Below, in pieces: positions 18,923 to 28,147 of a stretch of 64,000 nucleotides of DNA. Positions within the stretch are counted from its first letter, which is position 1; every line of letters starts with the position of its first letter. The stretch is from Pseudoflavitalea rhizosphaerae (GTDB taxonomy: Bacteria; Bacteroidota; Bacteroidia; Chitinophagales; Chitinophagaceae), in assembly GCF_003991355.1 (NCBI RefSeq), contig NZ_RCSU01000004.1:365245-429244 (forward strand). The letters are read 5' to 3'. The notes beneath the pieces were generated by a model. That model was given only the letters and a program-made list of their open reading frames with translations. It had not been told where the DNA came from and did not search any database. The position numbers and the translations under genes were made by a program.

Positions 18923-20260
18923 ATGGGCAGGTATTTTAACAAAGGAGCGATCTGGAATGAAACTGAAGTGGTGAGTGCCTTCAAACAATGGTCTTACCCA
19001 TTACAAAGTAAGGCTGATCTGTCTCCTTTGTTCAATCGCATTGGAGATGCCAGGATCGTTATGCTTGGCGAGGCCACGCATGGTACCCACGAATTCTATA
19101 CCTGGCGTTCCTATATCACACGCAAACTGATAGAGGAAAAAGGTTTCCATTTTATTGCGGTAGAAGGAGACTGGCCGGATTGTTACCGTATGAATCGATT
19201 CATCAAGGGATATGATCAGGCAAATAAGAGCGCATTCAGGGTGCTGCAGCAGTTCAACCGCTGGCCTTCCTGGATGTGGGCCAACTGGGAAATGGTGGCG
19301 CTCTGCGACTGGCTCCTGGAGCATAACAGGCATCAGCCTCTTGAAAACCGCGCAGGCTTTTACGGATTGGATGTTTACAGCCTTTGGGAAAGCCTTGATA
19401 ATATTCTGGGCTACCTGGAAAAGCATGATGGCGCTGCCCTTCCTGCGGCCAGGAAAGCTTTTGAGTGTTTTGAACCTTATAAACATGATGAAGGTCGCTT
19501 ATATGCAAAAGCTGCTCAAATGGTGCCCGTATTATGCCAGGATGAAGTAGCTGCAATGCTGAAGAAGATCCGGCAATCCTCACAACAATTCACAACAGAT
19601 CCTGAAAACGCATTCAACGTGGAGCAAAATGCTATCATAAGTGTAAATGCAGAACATTATTACCGGTCGATGGTCCAGGGTGGTCCGCAAAGCTGGAATA
19701 TCCGTGATCTCCATATGTCTGAAACGCTTGAACGTTTATTGGAATTGCATGGCCCGGATTCCAAAGCCATTATCTGGGCGCACAACACACATATTGGTGA
19801 TGCAAGGGCTACAGATATGATTGATGAGGGCATGTACAATCTGGGTGAATTATGCCGGGTGAAAGATGCCGGGGAAGGAGTGGTGCTGATCGGATTCGGA
19901 ACCTCTAGCGGCACCGTGATGGCCGGAAGATCATGGGGCAGCCCTATGCAGGTGACCGAACTTCCCGAAGCAAAAGCAGGGAGCCTTGAATATTTCCTGC
20001 ACCAGGCTGGCGCCACCAACAAATTATTACAGATGGATGATCTGTTCGATAATGAGGTGTTGATGGAAAATCATATCGGTCACCGTGCCGTAGGAGTGGT
20101 GTACAATCCGGCAATTGAACAATACGGGAATTATGTGCCTACCATACTTCCGTTGCGTTATGACCTGTTCATTCACCTCGACCATACTCAGGCGCTGAAT
20201 CCACTGCATGTGCAACCCTCCGGCGAGCAAATGCCGGAAACCTACCCGTTCGGATTATAA
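18923..20260 (+). CDS. Erythromycin-esterase-family protein
   Basis: 445 residues. The family signature ARIVMLGEATHGTHEFY, with the conserved Glu and His, lies at about 40-55, followed by FIAVEGDWPDCYRMN and, later, IIWAHNTHIGDARATD. True erythromycin esterases are shorter resistance enzymes; this longer form matches the stress-associated relatives (one is fused to a phosphoribosyltransferase in mycobacterial Rv2030c). No signal peptide is seen. A stress role is more likely than macrolide resistance given the neighbours. It is transcribed away from the BON/ppsA pair. Confidence 0.9.
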   Translation: MGRYFNKGAIWNETEVVSAFKQWSYPLQSKADLSPLFNRIGDARIVMLGEATHGTHEFYTWRSYITRKLIEEKGFHFIAVEGDWPDCYRMNRFIKGYDQANKSAFRVLQQFNRWPSWMWANWEMVALCDWLLEHNRHQPLENRAGFYGLDVYSLWESLDNILGYLEKHDGAALPAARKAFECFEPYKHDEGRLYAKAAQMVPVLCQDEVAAMLKKIRQSSQQFTTDPENAFNVEQNAIISVNAEHYYRSMVQGGPQSWNIRDLHMSETLERLLELHGPDSKAIIWAHNTHIGDARATDMIDEGMYNLGELCRVKDAGEGVVLIGFGTSSGTVMAGRSWGSPMQVTELPEAKAGSLEYFLHQAGATNKLLQMDDLFDNEVLMENHIGHRAVGVVYNPAIEQYGNYVPTILPLRYDLFIHLDHTQALNPLHVQPSGEQMPETYPFGL

Positions 20261-20294
20261 TGGAATTGATCGTTCATGCCTCAACGTGAATCCC

Positions 20295-20474
20295 ATGGCA
20301 AAGAAAAAAACACCACCAACAGAAATTCCCGTTCCCGGCAAAGATCCGGAATTGAATCCTTTGCATGTGCCGGAGGAGCCTTTTGAACAACCCGAAGAGG
20401 AACCAGGCAGGATACCTGAGGAAGAACCTGGTGAACATCCCTGCGAGATACCGCCTCCTGGTGAGATGGGATAG
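20295..20474 (+). CDS. Small Pro/Glu-rich acidic protein
   Basis: The ATG at 20295, 35 bases after the esterase stop, gives 59 residues. After a short basic start (MAKKKT) the protein is almost entirely Pro, Glu and Gly, with repeated PEEP, PEEEPG and related blocks. It is likely unfolded. I recognise no family. The frame sits between two same-strand genes and could be translated with them, but low complexity makes the call uncertain. Confidence 0.5.
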   Translation: MAKKKTPPTEIPVPGKDPELNPLHVPEEPFEQPEEEPGRIPEEEPGEHPCEIPPPGEMG

Positions 20475-20502
20475 TATAATGGTAAGGATTAAACGTAATT
20501 TT

Positions 20503-21687
20503 ATGAAGAATATATTTGTATTGGCAATATGGATTTGTTGTGGCATACCTGCATTCGCGGTCCGGTATCATTACGGACAATATGTAACCATCAGTAAACC
20601 TGTTTTCGAAAATGTATATGTGGCTGGTGGGACTATTATTGTGAATGCGCCTGTACATGGGGACCTGGTGATAGCCGGTGGAACGGTGATCATCAATGAT
20701 TCAGTGTACAATGATATCCTGTTGGGCGCGGGCACTGTTTCTTTCAATGGTTTTGTGGGAGGTGATATCCGCTGCGCCGGTGGCAAACTGGAGATCAATA
20801 AGCAGGTGACTGGTGATATAGTAGTGGCTGGCGGTTCCATTCATGTAGGGATGGATGCGTTCACAGGCAGCTTATTGGCCAGTGGCGGCAATGTTACTAT
20901 CGATGGCTCCGTGAACGGCAATCTTTCGGGTGTTTTCAATGAACTTGTTTTGAATGGCAGGGTGGCCGAAAATGCAGAATGCCGGGGCGGCAGGATCGAA
21001 ATCAAAGGCAGTATCGAAGGCAGTTCTGTATTGTCTGCAAAAACATTGAAAATAGATCCAGGCGCTTCGTTTGGCGGCAATGTGCGTTATTGGACAAAAA
21101 AGGGCGAAATAGATTTTGGTCATACCATTGAGAATGGCAAAGCCATATTTGATCCTTCCCTTCGGTTCAGCGCTGGTGAATGGTATTTTCTCGGGGCGGC
21201 CACCATAACAGGGTTTCTTTTGTATACCGGTATGGTGCTGGTATTGATCTTTGTTATCCAATACCTGTTTGCATCAACGATGAAGAATGCCGCGGGTATG
21301 GCCCTTGAGCACAGCCTTCGATCACTATTGACGGGATTCTTATTCCTGTTAGGGGTGCCTGTTGCCATCGTGATCATTTTTGTTACTGTGATAGGCATAC
21401 CTGTTAGTATCCTGCTGGCGGGCACATACATAGTGGTTTTACTGCTATCCATGATCATAACGGCTGTGGTGATCGCCAACTGGATCAATAATTACAATAA
21501 CAGGAACTGGAATTTCTGGCGGATCAGCCTGGCGGCGCTGGTAGTATATGTGTTGCTGAAATTATTCAGTATGATGCCATTTGTGGGATGGTTCGTAATG
21601 CTTTTCATTGTGGCCATGGCGTTGGGTAGTATCCTGCTGACCATACGGGTGAAGAACAAACAAAAGGCAGAGGTAACTGCCCAATGA
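20503..21687 (+). CDS. Bactofilin-like beta-helix membrane protein
   Basis: The ATG at 20503 gives 394 residues with a signal peptide (FVLAIWICCGIPAFA). Residues about 25-200 form repeated rungs of roughly 20 residues (for example GGTIIVNAPVHGDLVIAGG and GGNVTIDGSVNGNL), the pattern of the bactofilin/polymer-forming cytoskeletal fold. Four to five hydrophobic helices follow from about 225 to the end, so the helix domain faces the periplasm. Proteins of this layout are common in bacteria but their function is not established. An ATG at 20479 would add eight residues. Confidence 0.82.
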   Translation: MKNIFVLAIWICCGIPAFAVRYHYGQYVTISKPVFENVYVAGGTIIVNAPVHGDLVIAGGTVIINDSVYNDILLGAGTVSFNGFVGGDIRCAGGKLEINKQVTGDIVVAGGSIHVGMDAFTGSLLASGGNVTIDGSVNGNLSGVFNELVLNGRVAENAECRGGRIEIKGSIEGSSVLSAKTLKIDPGASFGGNVRYWTKKGEIDFGHTIENGKAIFDPSLRFSAGEWYFLGAATITGFLLYTGMVLVLIFVIQYLFASTMKNAAGMALEHSLRSLLTGFLFLLGVPVAIVIIFVTVIGIPVSILLAGTYIVVLLLSMIITAVVIANWINNYNNRNWNFWRISLAALVVYVLLKLFSMMPFVGWFVMLFIVAMALGSILLTIRVKNKQKAEVTAQ

Positions 21688-21696
21688 TGGTCTGGA

Positions 21697-21975
21697 TCAG
21701 TGACCTTCTTGGGAACTTTGCTCATGTCTCCATCTTTTTAAATGGGGCATACGTGCAATAGCTCTTTCCAGTATGTCTTCCGGCAATTTTTTTCTTTCCA
21801 TCATACCGGTCATATGGTTGATCATTTGTTCCATCGTAAGACCAGGGTTTGTGAATTCACCCTGCTGGTAACAATACTTACAATATTCATGGCTGGGTGA
21901 ACCATCCTTTTCTGTGCCCATCAACTCCTGTGTGAGTGGCATGCTGCAGCTTTGGCAGAATTGGCTGTGTTTCAT
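21697..21975 (-). CDS. Zinc-ribbon protein
   Basis: 92 residues from the start at 21975. The N-terminus holds two CxxC pairs (FCQSCSMPL and YCKYCYQQG), which should bind one zinc ion, and the C-terminal half is a helical tail (MINHMTGMMERKKLPEDIL). This matches the small putative-zinc-ribbon family found widely in bacteria; its role is unknown. It converges with the preceding gene with a nine-base gap and diverges from the universal stress gene. A longer start at 22041 would add a low-quality leader. Confidence 0.8.
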   Translation of the reverse strand: MKHSQFCQSCSMPLTQELMGTEKDGSPSHEYCKYCYQQGEFTNPGLTMEQMINHMTGMMERKKLPEDILERAIARMPHLKRWRHEQSSQEGH

Positions 21976-22181
21976 AATGCTGTTGTTATTGATGCCATGA
22001 AGGTAGCAGCCTCTTTGTTTTTTTTCATTGCGGATTATCATTGTACTTATTGATAGTCATCATTGCAGGCCGGCTGAAAAACGGACTGCGCGGTTATTGG
22101 ATTTTGCAAAATTCAATCTTCCTCTTGAGATTGATCATTCTTCCCGGATTAAAAGGCCGGTAACTTCATTGAAAAATTTTT

Positions 22182-23003
22182 ATGAGAGCGATCGTTGTTG
22201 CCACCGATTTTTCAAAGTCTGCCGCCAATGCTGCATCTTATGCTGCTGCCATGGCCCTGACACTGCAAGCTGAAATGTTCCTGTTGCATGCTTATGAAAT
22301 GCCTGTCAGCACGGGAGAAGTGAGTCTGCCTGTTGATGTGGATGCATTGCAAAGTGATGCAGAGTCTGCGCTGAAAAGTCTGCAGGATAAACTGGAAAAG
22401 CAAACAAATGGAAAGTTGTCCATTCGCGGTCAGGTGCATATGGGAGGTTTTTATAACGAGCTTACCACCGTTTGCGAAAAGTTAAAACCTTATGCCGTGG
22501 TAATTGGCAGTACCGGTAAAACGGCAGCAGAGCGCCTATTGTTTGGTAGTAATGCTGTGTATACTATGAAACACCTGCCATGGCCGGTTATAGCCATACC
22601 TCCGGGAGTTGTCTATTCAAACATTAAAAAGATAGGATTGGCTTGTGATCTGGAGAATGTGGACGCATTACCGCTGGATGAGATCGGAATACTTCTCCGG
22701 GATTTTCAGGCGGAATTCCACTTGTTGAATTTCGGATTGAGAACTGCGATGGATTCCCAGGTGAAACATACTTCCCATCTTTTATACCAAAAGCTGCAAC
22801 CATTAAAAACGAAATTTCACTTTCTGGATAATGGTGATGTTGACCAGGGAATTCTTGATTTTGCGGAGAAGAAACATATCGATCTATTGGTCGTAATACC
22901 AAAGCGTAAGAGCCTGATCAATTATTTATTAAAGAAAAGTCATACCCGCCAGTTCGTATTGCATAGTCATGTACCTGTAATGGCATTGCATATGCAGCAA
23001 TAG
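22182..23003 (+). CDS. Tandem universal stress protein
   Basis: 273 residues forming two UspA folds. The first (about 1-145) begins MRAIVVATDFSKSAANAASYA and ends in the nucleotide-binding GSTGKTAAERLLFGSNAVYTM plus WPVIAIPP; the second (about 150-273) is degenerate, with no clear glycine-rich loop. Such proteins respond to starvation, hypoxia or stress. This is one of four intact universal stress genes in the window. A G+C-rich inverted repeat follows at 23047-23075. Confidence 0.92.
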   Translation: MRAIVVATDFSKSAANAASYAAAMALTLQAEMFLLHAYEMPVSTGEVSLPVDVDALQSDAESALKSLQDKLEKQTNGKLSIRGQVHMGGFYNELTTVCEKLKPYAVVIGSTGKTAAERLLFGSNAVYTMKHLPWPVIAIPPGVVYSNIKKIGLACDLENVDALPLDEIGILLRDFQAEFHLLNFGLRTAMDSQVKHTSHLLYQKLQPLKTKFHFLDNGDVDQGILDFAEKKHIDLLVVIPKRKSLINYLLKKSHTRQFVLHSHVPVMALHMQQ

Positions 23004-23046
23004 GAAGGGGATTGGCATCCGTAGTGAGGTCGGGAATAGTTGACCC

Positions 23047-23075
23047 GCCCGGCAAAATCAACAATGGGGCCGGGC
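23047..23075 (+). terminator. Possible hairpin terminator after the universal stress gene
   Basis: Perfect 7-base arms (GCCCGGC and GCCGGGC) are separated by 15 bases, 43 bases past the stop codon. No T run follows, so termination is uncertain. Confidence 0.35.
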
Positions 23076-23169
23076 ATTCAAAAGCCACCCGTCATAGGAG
23101 GGGTAAGGATAAAAACTGAGATTTATCAGGCGAAATGATAATTGACTTAATCTATAAAAGCGAAATAGC

Positions 23170-23379
23170 ATGAACAAGACCGAAAAAATCCTGCTGGGCT
23201 TCACTACAGGAGTGATTGCAGGTATGATCACGGGACTATTGCTGACTCCCGATAACAGAATTGAGAAGGAGAAGAAGAGGGAAAAGAGAAAACGAAAAGA
23301 AAAGCCTGAAGAGGAGAGTCCTCTTTTTTTCGAAAAGGCAACAACAGTTGATTTTGATTTTGAGGAACAGGAAACCTGA
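23170..23379 (+). CDS. YtxH-like small membrane protein
   Basis: 69 residues. The N-terminus reads KTEKILLGFTTGVIAGMITGLLLTPDN, split here as a single membrane helix ending in LLTPD, as in YtxH/gas-vesicle-type stress proteins. A strongly basic stretch (KEKKREKRKRKEK) and an acidic tail follow. It lies between a universal stress gene and a coiled-coil gene on the same strand. The family is general-stress associated; the exact role is unknown. Confidence 0.75.
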   Translation: MNKTEKILLGFTTGVIAGMITGLLLTPDNRIEKEKKREKRKRKEKPEEESPLFFEKATTVDFDFEEQET

Positions 23380-23474
23380 AAATAGTGGTCATCATCGCGG
23401 CAGGAATCACATAGCAAGAGATGAGCAAAATTATTATGCTGATTGTCTTGTTGCGATACATTGTGTAGCTCAAT

Positions 23475-23855
23475 ATGAAAGAAGAAAATAAAATAAAGCA
23501 ATACGTTTTTGAAAATGAAGCTGCAAGAAGACTTCTTGAGTTTTTGATGCAGGAAAATGCCATTCTTAAAACAAGGTTGGCGGGTCTGCTGGAGGAACTG
23601 GAAGTTGCCAGGGAATTACTTGAACAGGTAGAGCAATACCAGGAGTGGCTGCTGCAAAATGATCATGAGATCAGTTTTGTCAGGCAAAGATCTGCAGAAT
23701 TGGAGAAAATGCTCTTCAGGCAACTGCACGATGACGGACTCATGAAATCTGTGGTATTGATGCAAAAACAAATGCGAAAAGATCTCCGCGCGCTCGATGA
23801 AGCGTTCAGTGATCTGAAGATGCGATTCAACCAATTTGTTGAATCAGTGGCCTGA
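23475..23855 (+). CDS. Coiled-coil hypothetical protein
   Basis: 126 residues, almost all helical with heptad-like spacing of Leu/Ile and many Glu/Gln/Lys. No signal peptide, membrane helix or catalytic motif is seen. It follows the YtxH-like gene at 95 bases on the same strand. I do not recognise the family; it may be a stress-region accessory or scaffold protein. Confidence 0.62.
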   Translation: MKEENKIKQYVFENEAARRLLEFLMQENAILKTRLAGLLEELEVARELLEQVEQYQEWLLQNDHEISFVRQRSAELEKMLFRQLHDDGLMKSVVLMQKQMRKDLRALDEAFSDLKMRFNQFVESVA

Positions 23856-23966
23856 TCTTATTTCCTGTTCAGAATATCCAGGTCACGAGATCATTGGGAT
23901 AATTAGTGGAATGGGTGAGGGAATACACCGTTGCCTGGGAGCAGTACTGCATTCCGCTGCCGATGA

Positions 23967-24510
23967 TCATTTGTGCGCGATAAAGACCGGGATCTTGTGA
24001 TCAGTGATGACATCGTAGATGAAACTTCGTCTGAACAACTCGGAAGTGAAAGATCTTCCGAACGCTCCACTGATCAACATACTGCCTTGCCGGCCGCTCA
24101 ACCAGGTTGCCAGCATCTTTCTGGCATCGATTTGTAAAGAGAGGCAATTGAAATTGTTGAAATGCAGGTCCATGAGGTCCTTCAGCTTTTTTTCCTCTGG
24201 CAGTATGCCATCCTGTTCTCCGTTGAGATATACCACTTCTGTTTTCAAATTGCAAAGCTCCGGGAAGAGATAGGTGAATTGCTTAATGGCAAAAGCAGCT
24301 GCAACACTGCCATCGTAGGCGATAATGTTACGGGTAGGGAATTCTGTCTTTTCAGGAATGAGCATCAGCGGGCATTCCGAACGGTGCAGGATATCATGCA
24401 GGAAATCATTGATATAATTGGCGTCCTTAACTCCATAAAAAGCCTCATTCCCGATCATCAGCAGATCTGCAAACCTGTATATTGTCAAAAGCGATAAGGA
24501 TCTTTTTCAT
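23967..24510 (-). pseudogene. Universal stress protein with internal deletion and frameshift
   Basis: From 24510 the strand reads MKKILIAFDN, the standard opening of this family (compare MKKILLVVDP and MKKFIAAIDG in the intact genes at 37073 and 36224), then drops out of frame and stops within about 12 codons. In the next frame, from about 24488, the sequence resumes at FADLLMIGNEAFYG, which aligns with residue about 130 of the 278-residue paralogue (YADLLFIDGKETFM) and continues to the family C-terminus (VFIAHK). About 110-120 codons are missing and the frame is shifted by one. A truncated C-terminal domain could still be made from the TTG at 24488 or the ATG at 24458. Confidence 0.78.
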
Positions 24511-24729
24511 GCTTTCATTTTATGTTGGTGAACAGTACTTATTGATACCTGTAACTAAATTCAATCATTCAGTGCGGATATTGAATGATGATGATCAGCA
24601 ATGGCGGTGAATTTCCTCATTGTATAAGGATGGAATTGGTTGCAGATTTATACTCCGGATTTTCTGAAGAAATGGAAGATGGCAGGATCATTTCCTCATG
24701 ATTTTTTCATCCCCATTCTTTCTGGCCCT

Positions 24730-25377
24730 TCAGTGGTGTTCGGTCAACTTTTCTTTTTCTCTTTTTTCCAGAAAAAATAAGGCTTCATTGTCTGTCAGGT
24801 CCCGGAACTCTTCAAAGGATTCCGAAACCGCATACAAGACAGGAAGTTGTTGAATGATCACCGCTTCTGCTGATTCCATTTCAATTTCCTTCACTTTATC
24901 CAGGGCGGCAACAGGGGCTGCCACTATCACTTTTGCGGCGCCCTTTTTTTTACAGAGCCTGATGGCTGCGATTACTGTAGCAGCAGTAGCAATACCATCA
25001 TCTGCAATGATCACGGTCTTGTTGGTTAGATCGGGTAATGGCTGTCCTTTCCGGAACAGCTGTACCCTGCGCTGGATCTCCTTCAGTTGCTCATCTTCCA
25101 CATTGTCCATAGTTTCCTGTGAGATCGATTTTCTGAGATGTGCAGTATAATAAACAGAACCATCTTCAGTGATGGCGCCGAATGCAAATTCCGGGTCACG
25201 GGGATAACCCAGTTTTCGCACGATGACTACAGATAATGGTGCATCCAGCTGATGGGAAATATAATAAGCTGTTTCAATACCGCCACGTGGAATGCCCAGT
25301 ACAATCAAAGGTTGATCGCGGTATTTTTCCAGTTGTGCTGCTAGTTGCAGGGCAGCATCCTGTCTGTTCCTGAACAT
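24730..25377 (-). CDS. Phosphoribosyltransferase-family protein
   Basis: The start at 25377 (MFRNRQDAALQLA) gives 215 residues, the usual length. It has an N-terminal PLIVLGIPRGGIETA strand-loop, KLGYPRDPEFAFGAI, and the PRPP-binding VIIADDGIATAATV. Stand-alone members of this family are common in stress regions, and one is fused to the erythromycin-esterase-like protein in Rv2030c of Mycobacterium tuberculosis. The reaction and base are unknown. An upstream start at 25410 would add eleven hydrophobic residues and is less likely. Confidence 0.9.
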   Translation of the reverse strand: MFRNRQDAALQLAAQLEKYRDQPLIVLGIPRGGIETAYYISHQLDAPLSVVIVRKLGYPRDPEFAFGAITEDGSVYYTAHLRKSISQETMDNVEDEQLKEIQRRVQLFRKGQPLPDLTNKTVIIADDGIATAATVIAAIRLCKKKGAAKVIVAAPVAALDKVKEIEMESAEAVIIQQLPVLYAVSESFEEFRDLTDNEALFFLEKREKEKLTEHH

Positions 25378-25569
25378 AAAAAAAGTATTGAAGGAATAAT
25401 AGAAGAGCAATTCAAAAATAGATTGAAACCGGAAATGATACTATGAGCGTTGTCAGGCATCCGCTTGATCCCGCATCGCATTGCCTTTGACAGAAAAGTC
25501 AGGGACAGGGCTGATGCTGGTCATTTCTAAACAGGTTTCAGTAAAGTAATTTGACAAAAATGAAATACA

Positions 25570-27273
25570 ATGTCATTCGATTATCAACGGGACTATAAAA
25601 TATCACCTGCCTACGACAGGTGCATAGCTTATTTCTGCATGGAATACGCCATTCATCAATCCCTGAAACTGTATGCAGGTGGACTTGGTTTTTTGTCAGG
25701 ATCGCATTTGAGAAGCGCTTATGCACTCAGACAAAATATGATCGGTATCGGCATACTCTGGAAGTACGGTTATTATGATCAGGTGCGCAAGCCCGATCAA
25801 ACAATGGATGTGCTGTATATGGAAAAACTATACGGGTACCTGGAACGTACAGATATTCGTTTCACCATTCGCATCAATAATCATGATGTTCACGTAGTGG
25901 TATGGTACCTGCCTCCGGAAGTTTTTAAAACAGCGCCCCTGTTCCTTCTCAGTACAGATTCGGATGAAAATGATTATCTCGCCAAAACGATCTCTCATAA
26001 TCTGTATAGCTCCAATCCGGAAACCAGCGCAGCAGCTGCCATCCTCCTGGGTGCAGGAGGAGCCAGGCTACTCGAACATTTGAACATTGAACCAGATGTA
26101 TACCATCTCAATGAAAACCATGGTCTTCCTCTCGCATTCTACCTGCTGAACCGGTTCAGGGATTTGAATGCAGTTAAAAAACGTTTGTTGTTCACCAATC
26201 ATAACCCGGAACCACCAGGAAGCAAAATGGCGGATATTTTCATGCTGGATAAGATCGGATTCTTTTGTGGGCTTCCCATGGAGGATGTGAGAAAAGTGAC
26301 CGGAGAATCCGGGCATATTCTCGATCTCCCACTTACTGCCTTCAGAATGGCCGGCCTGGCCAATGGCGTTTCCAAAGCACATGCCGCTACTCTGAATAAA
26401 TTATGGGGGGCACGTAAAGATATCTGCGAGATAAGCTCCGTTACCAATGCACAGTGTTTCAACTACTGGTCCGATGATGAAATGTATAAAGCAGTTTGGA
26501 ATGAAAACTTCGATCTGTTTGGTGACAGAAAAAGAAAATGTAAGAAAAAACTATTCGAAGAAGTGGCTGACCAGAATGGAGAAATGTATGATCCGCAGGT
26601 GTTGACCATTGTGTTTGCCAAACGATTTGCAAACTACAAGCGGCCGGATCTGCTGCTGCGCAATATGGACAGGTTCGATAAGATCGTGAATAACCGGGAA
26701 AGACCGGTACAGGTCATCTGGGCTGGCAAACCTTATCCAATGGACTACAACAATATTGCAGTATTCAATAAAGTGGTGGAGGCCTGCAAGCTTTATTCCA
26801 ACTGCTCCATTTTGGTTGGCTATGAGCTGAAACTGTCCAAATTGCTGAAAGCGGGCGCAGATGTATGGTTGAACGTTCCCCGGCTCGGCCAGGAAGCTTC
26901 TGGTACCAGTGGAATGTCTGCAGCCATGAATGGGGCGGTGAATGTATCCATTCCGGATGGCTGGTTCCCGGAGTTCATCAGGGACCAGGAAAACGGCTTC
27001 ACCATTAAACCTGCAAAGCCATCGCCGCATGTATATGAACAGGATGATGAGGATGCGAACAATATGTATGACCTGCTGGAGGAAGTAGTAATCCCCATGT
27101 ATTACAATGATCCCATACGCTGGCAATCCATCGTTGCTCAAAGTATGCAGGATGTGATGTGCGCATTCGATAGTGAAAGGATGGTGATTGAATATTATAA
27201 TCTGTTGTATAGCCGTCTGAATGAACCTGCTTCGATAAAATCGATCGAGATCGCAAATTCAACCTCACCATAA
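25570..27273 (+). CDS. Short-form alpha-glucan phosphorylase homologue (GT35-like) lacking the PLP lysine
   Basis: 567 residues, matching the short phosphorylase type of bacteria and archaea. Landmarks are all present: AYFCMEYAIHQSLKLYAGGLG, VYHLNENHGLPLAF, LFTNHNPEPPG and FAKRFANYKRPDLLL. The motif that normally carries the PLP-linked lysine (EASGTSGMK) reads EASGTSGMSAAMNG here (codon TCT), so the usual cofactor anchor is a serine. The enzyme may therefore not phosphorolyse glucan in the standard way. It precedes a universal stress gene by 22 bases on the same strand, suggesting an operon and a stress link to glycogen use. Confidence 0.85.
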   Translation: MSFDYQRDYKISPAYDRCIAYFCMEYAIHQSLKLYAGGLGFLSGSHLRSAYALRQNMIGIGILWKYGYYDQVRKPDQTMDVLYMEKLYGYLERTDIRFTIRINNHDVHVVVWYLPPEVFKTAPLFLLSTDSDENDYLAKTISHNLYSSNPETSAAAAILLGAGGARLLEHLNIEPDVYHLNENHGLPLAFYLLNRFRDLNAVKKRLLFTNHNPEPPGSKMADIFMLDKIGFFCGLPMEDVRKVTGESGHILDLPLTAFRMAGLANGVSKAHAATLNKLWGARKDICEISSVTNAQCFNYWSDDEMYKAVWNENFDLFGDRKRKCKKKLFEEVADQNGEMYDPQVLTIVFAKRFANYKRPDLLLRNMDRFDKIVNNRERPVQVIWAGKPYPMDYNNIAVFNKVVEACKLYSNCSILVGYELKLSKLLKAGADVWLNVPRLGQEASGTSGMSAAMNGAVNVSIPDGWFPEFIRDQENGFTIKPAKPSPHVYEQDDEDANNMYDLLEEVVIPMYYNDPIRWQSIVAQSMQDVMCAFDSERMVIEYYNLLYSRLNEPASIKSIEIANSTSP

Positions 27274-27295
27274 TATTCATCATAAAACTATTCTC

Positions 27296-28141
27296 ATGAA
27301 AACGATATTGGTGTGTACAGATTTTTCGCCTGCAGCCAGGAATGCCTGTTCATATGCTGCCTCACTGGCTGATTCACTCAAAGCCCGCCTTGTATTGATC
27401 AATGCCTGGCAATTGGAACCGGTTGTGGTCACAGATATTTCAAGAGTGATAGTTCCGGCCGATGAAATGCGGCAGCGCAATGAAGACCTTCTTAAACAAG
27501 AAATGGTGAGACTACATGCGCTCCGTGATTTGCAGGTGGTCACCAGCTCCCGGGAAGGTTTTCCTGTACAGACCATATTGCAGGCTGTTGAAGAGTGGGA
27601 TGCCGGCATTATTGTAACAGGTATGAAAGCCGCAGGAAAAAATATCCGGAGGGTCTTCGGTAGTACTGTAACTGGACTGGTGCACAAATCAAATATTCCG
27701 GTGATTGTGGTGCCCGAACATGCCTCATTCCAGCAGCCTTCGAATATTGCCCTTGCCTGGCAATCCGATGCTGCTTCGGATACGGATCCGGCTTTGTTGG
27801 AGGTCTTGCAGATGATCGGTGAAAAGTTCCATTCCGCCATCTATTTGGTGCATGTATCAAAAAACAAATACAGGGAAGCTTTTGCTGTACTCAACAAGCC
27901 CTTCCGGCTGCAACGGATGTTGAAAGAGCTTCAACCAGAATTGGAGAATATTCATGGAAAGGATCTCGGAAAGGTTTTGAGCGAATTCGTCCGGGAAAAT
28001 GATATTCAGATGCTGGCCTTGATGCCTCACAAACAAAACCTGCTGGATTGGTTGTTTATGGCAAGTGATACCAGGAAACTGGTGTTTGAGTCAATTGTGC
28101 CGATCCTGGTACTGCCAGGCATCAAAACGGAAAGATCATAA
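27296..28141 (+). CDS. Tandem universal stress protein
   Basis: 281 residues with two UspA-like halves. The first begins MKTILVCTDFSPAARNACSYAA and ends GMKAAGKNIRRVFGSTVTGLV, followed by IPVIVVPE; the second (about 148-281) is diverged and ends IVPILVLPG. It lies 22 bases behind the glucan phosphorylase homologue and is probably cotranscribed. It converges with the baeRF3 gene with a six-base gap. Confidence 0.92.
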   Translation: MKTILVCTDFSPAARNACSYAASLADSLKARLVLINAWQLEPVVVTDISRVIVPADEMRQRNEDLLKQEMVRLHALRDLQVVTSSREGFPVQTILQAVEEWDAGIIVTGMKAAGKNIRRVFGSTVTGLVHKSNIPVIVVPEHASFQQPSNIALAWQSDAASDTDPALLEVLQMIGEKFHSAIYLVHVSKNKYREAFAVLNKPFRLQRMLKELQPELENIHGKDLGKVLSEFVRENDIQMLALMPHKQNLLDWLFMASDTRKLVFESIVPILVLPGIKTERS

Positions 28142-28147
28142 TGCGGT

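Noticed and set aside
18923..20260. Macrolide resistance gene
   Set aside because: The family name suggests it, but the long form and the stress-gene context fit the non-resistance relatives better.
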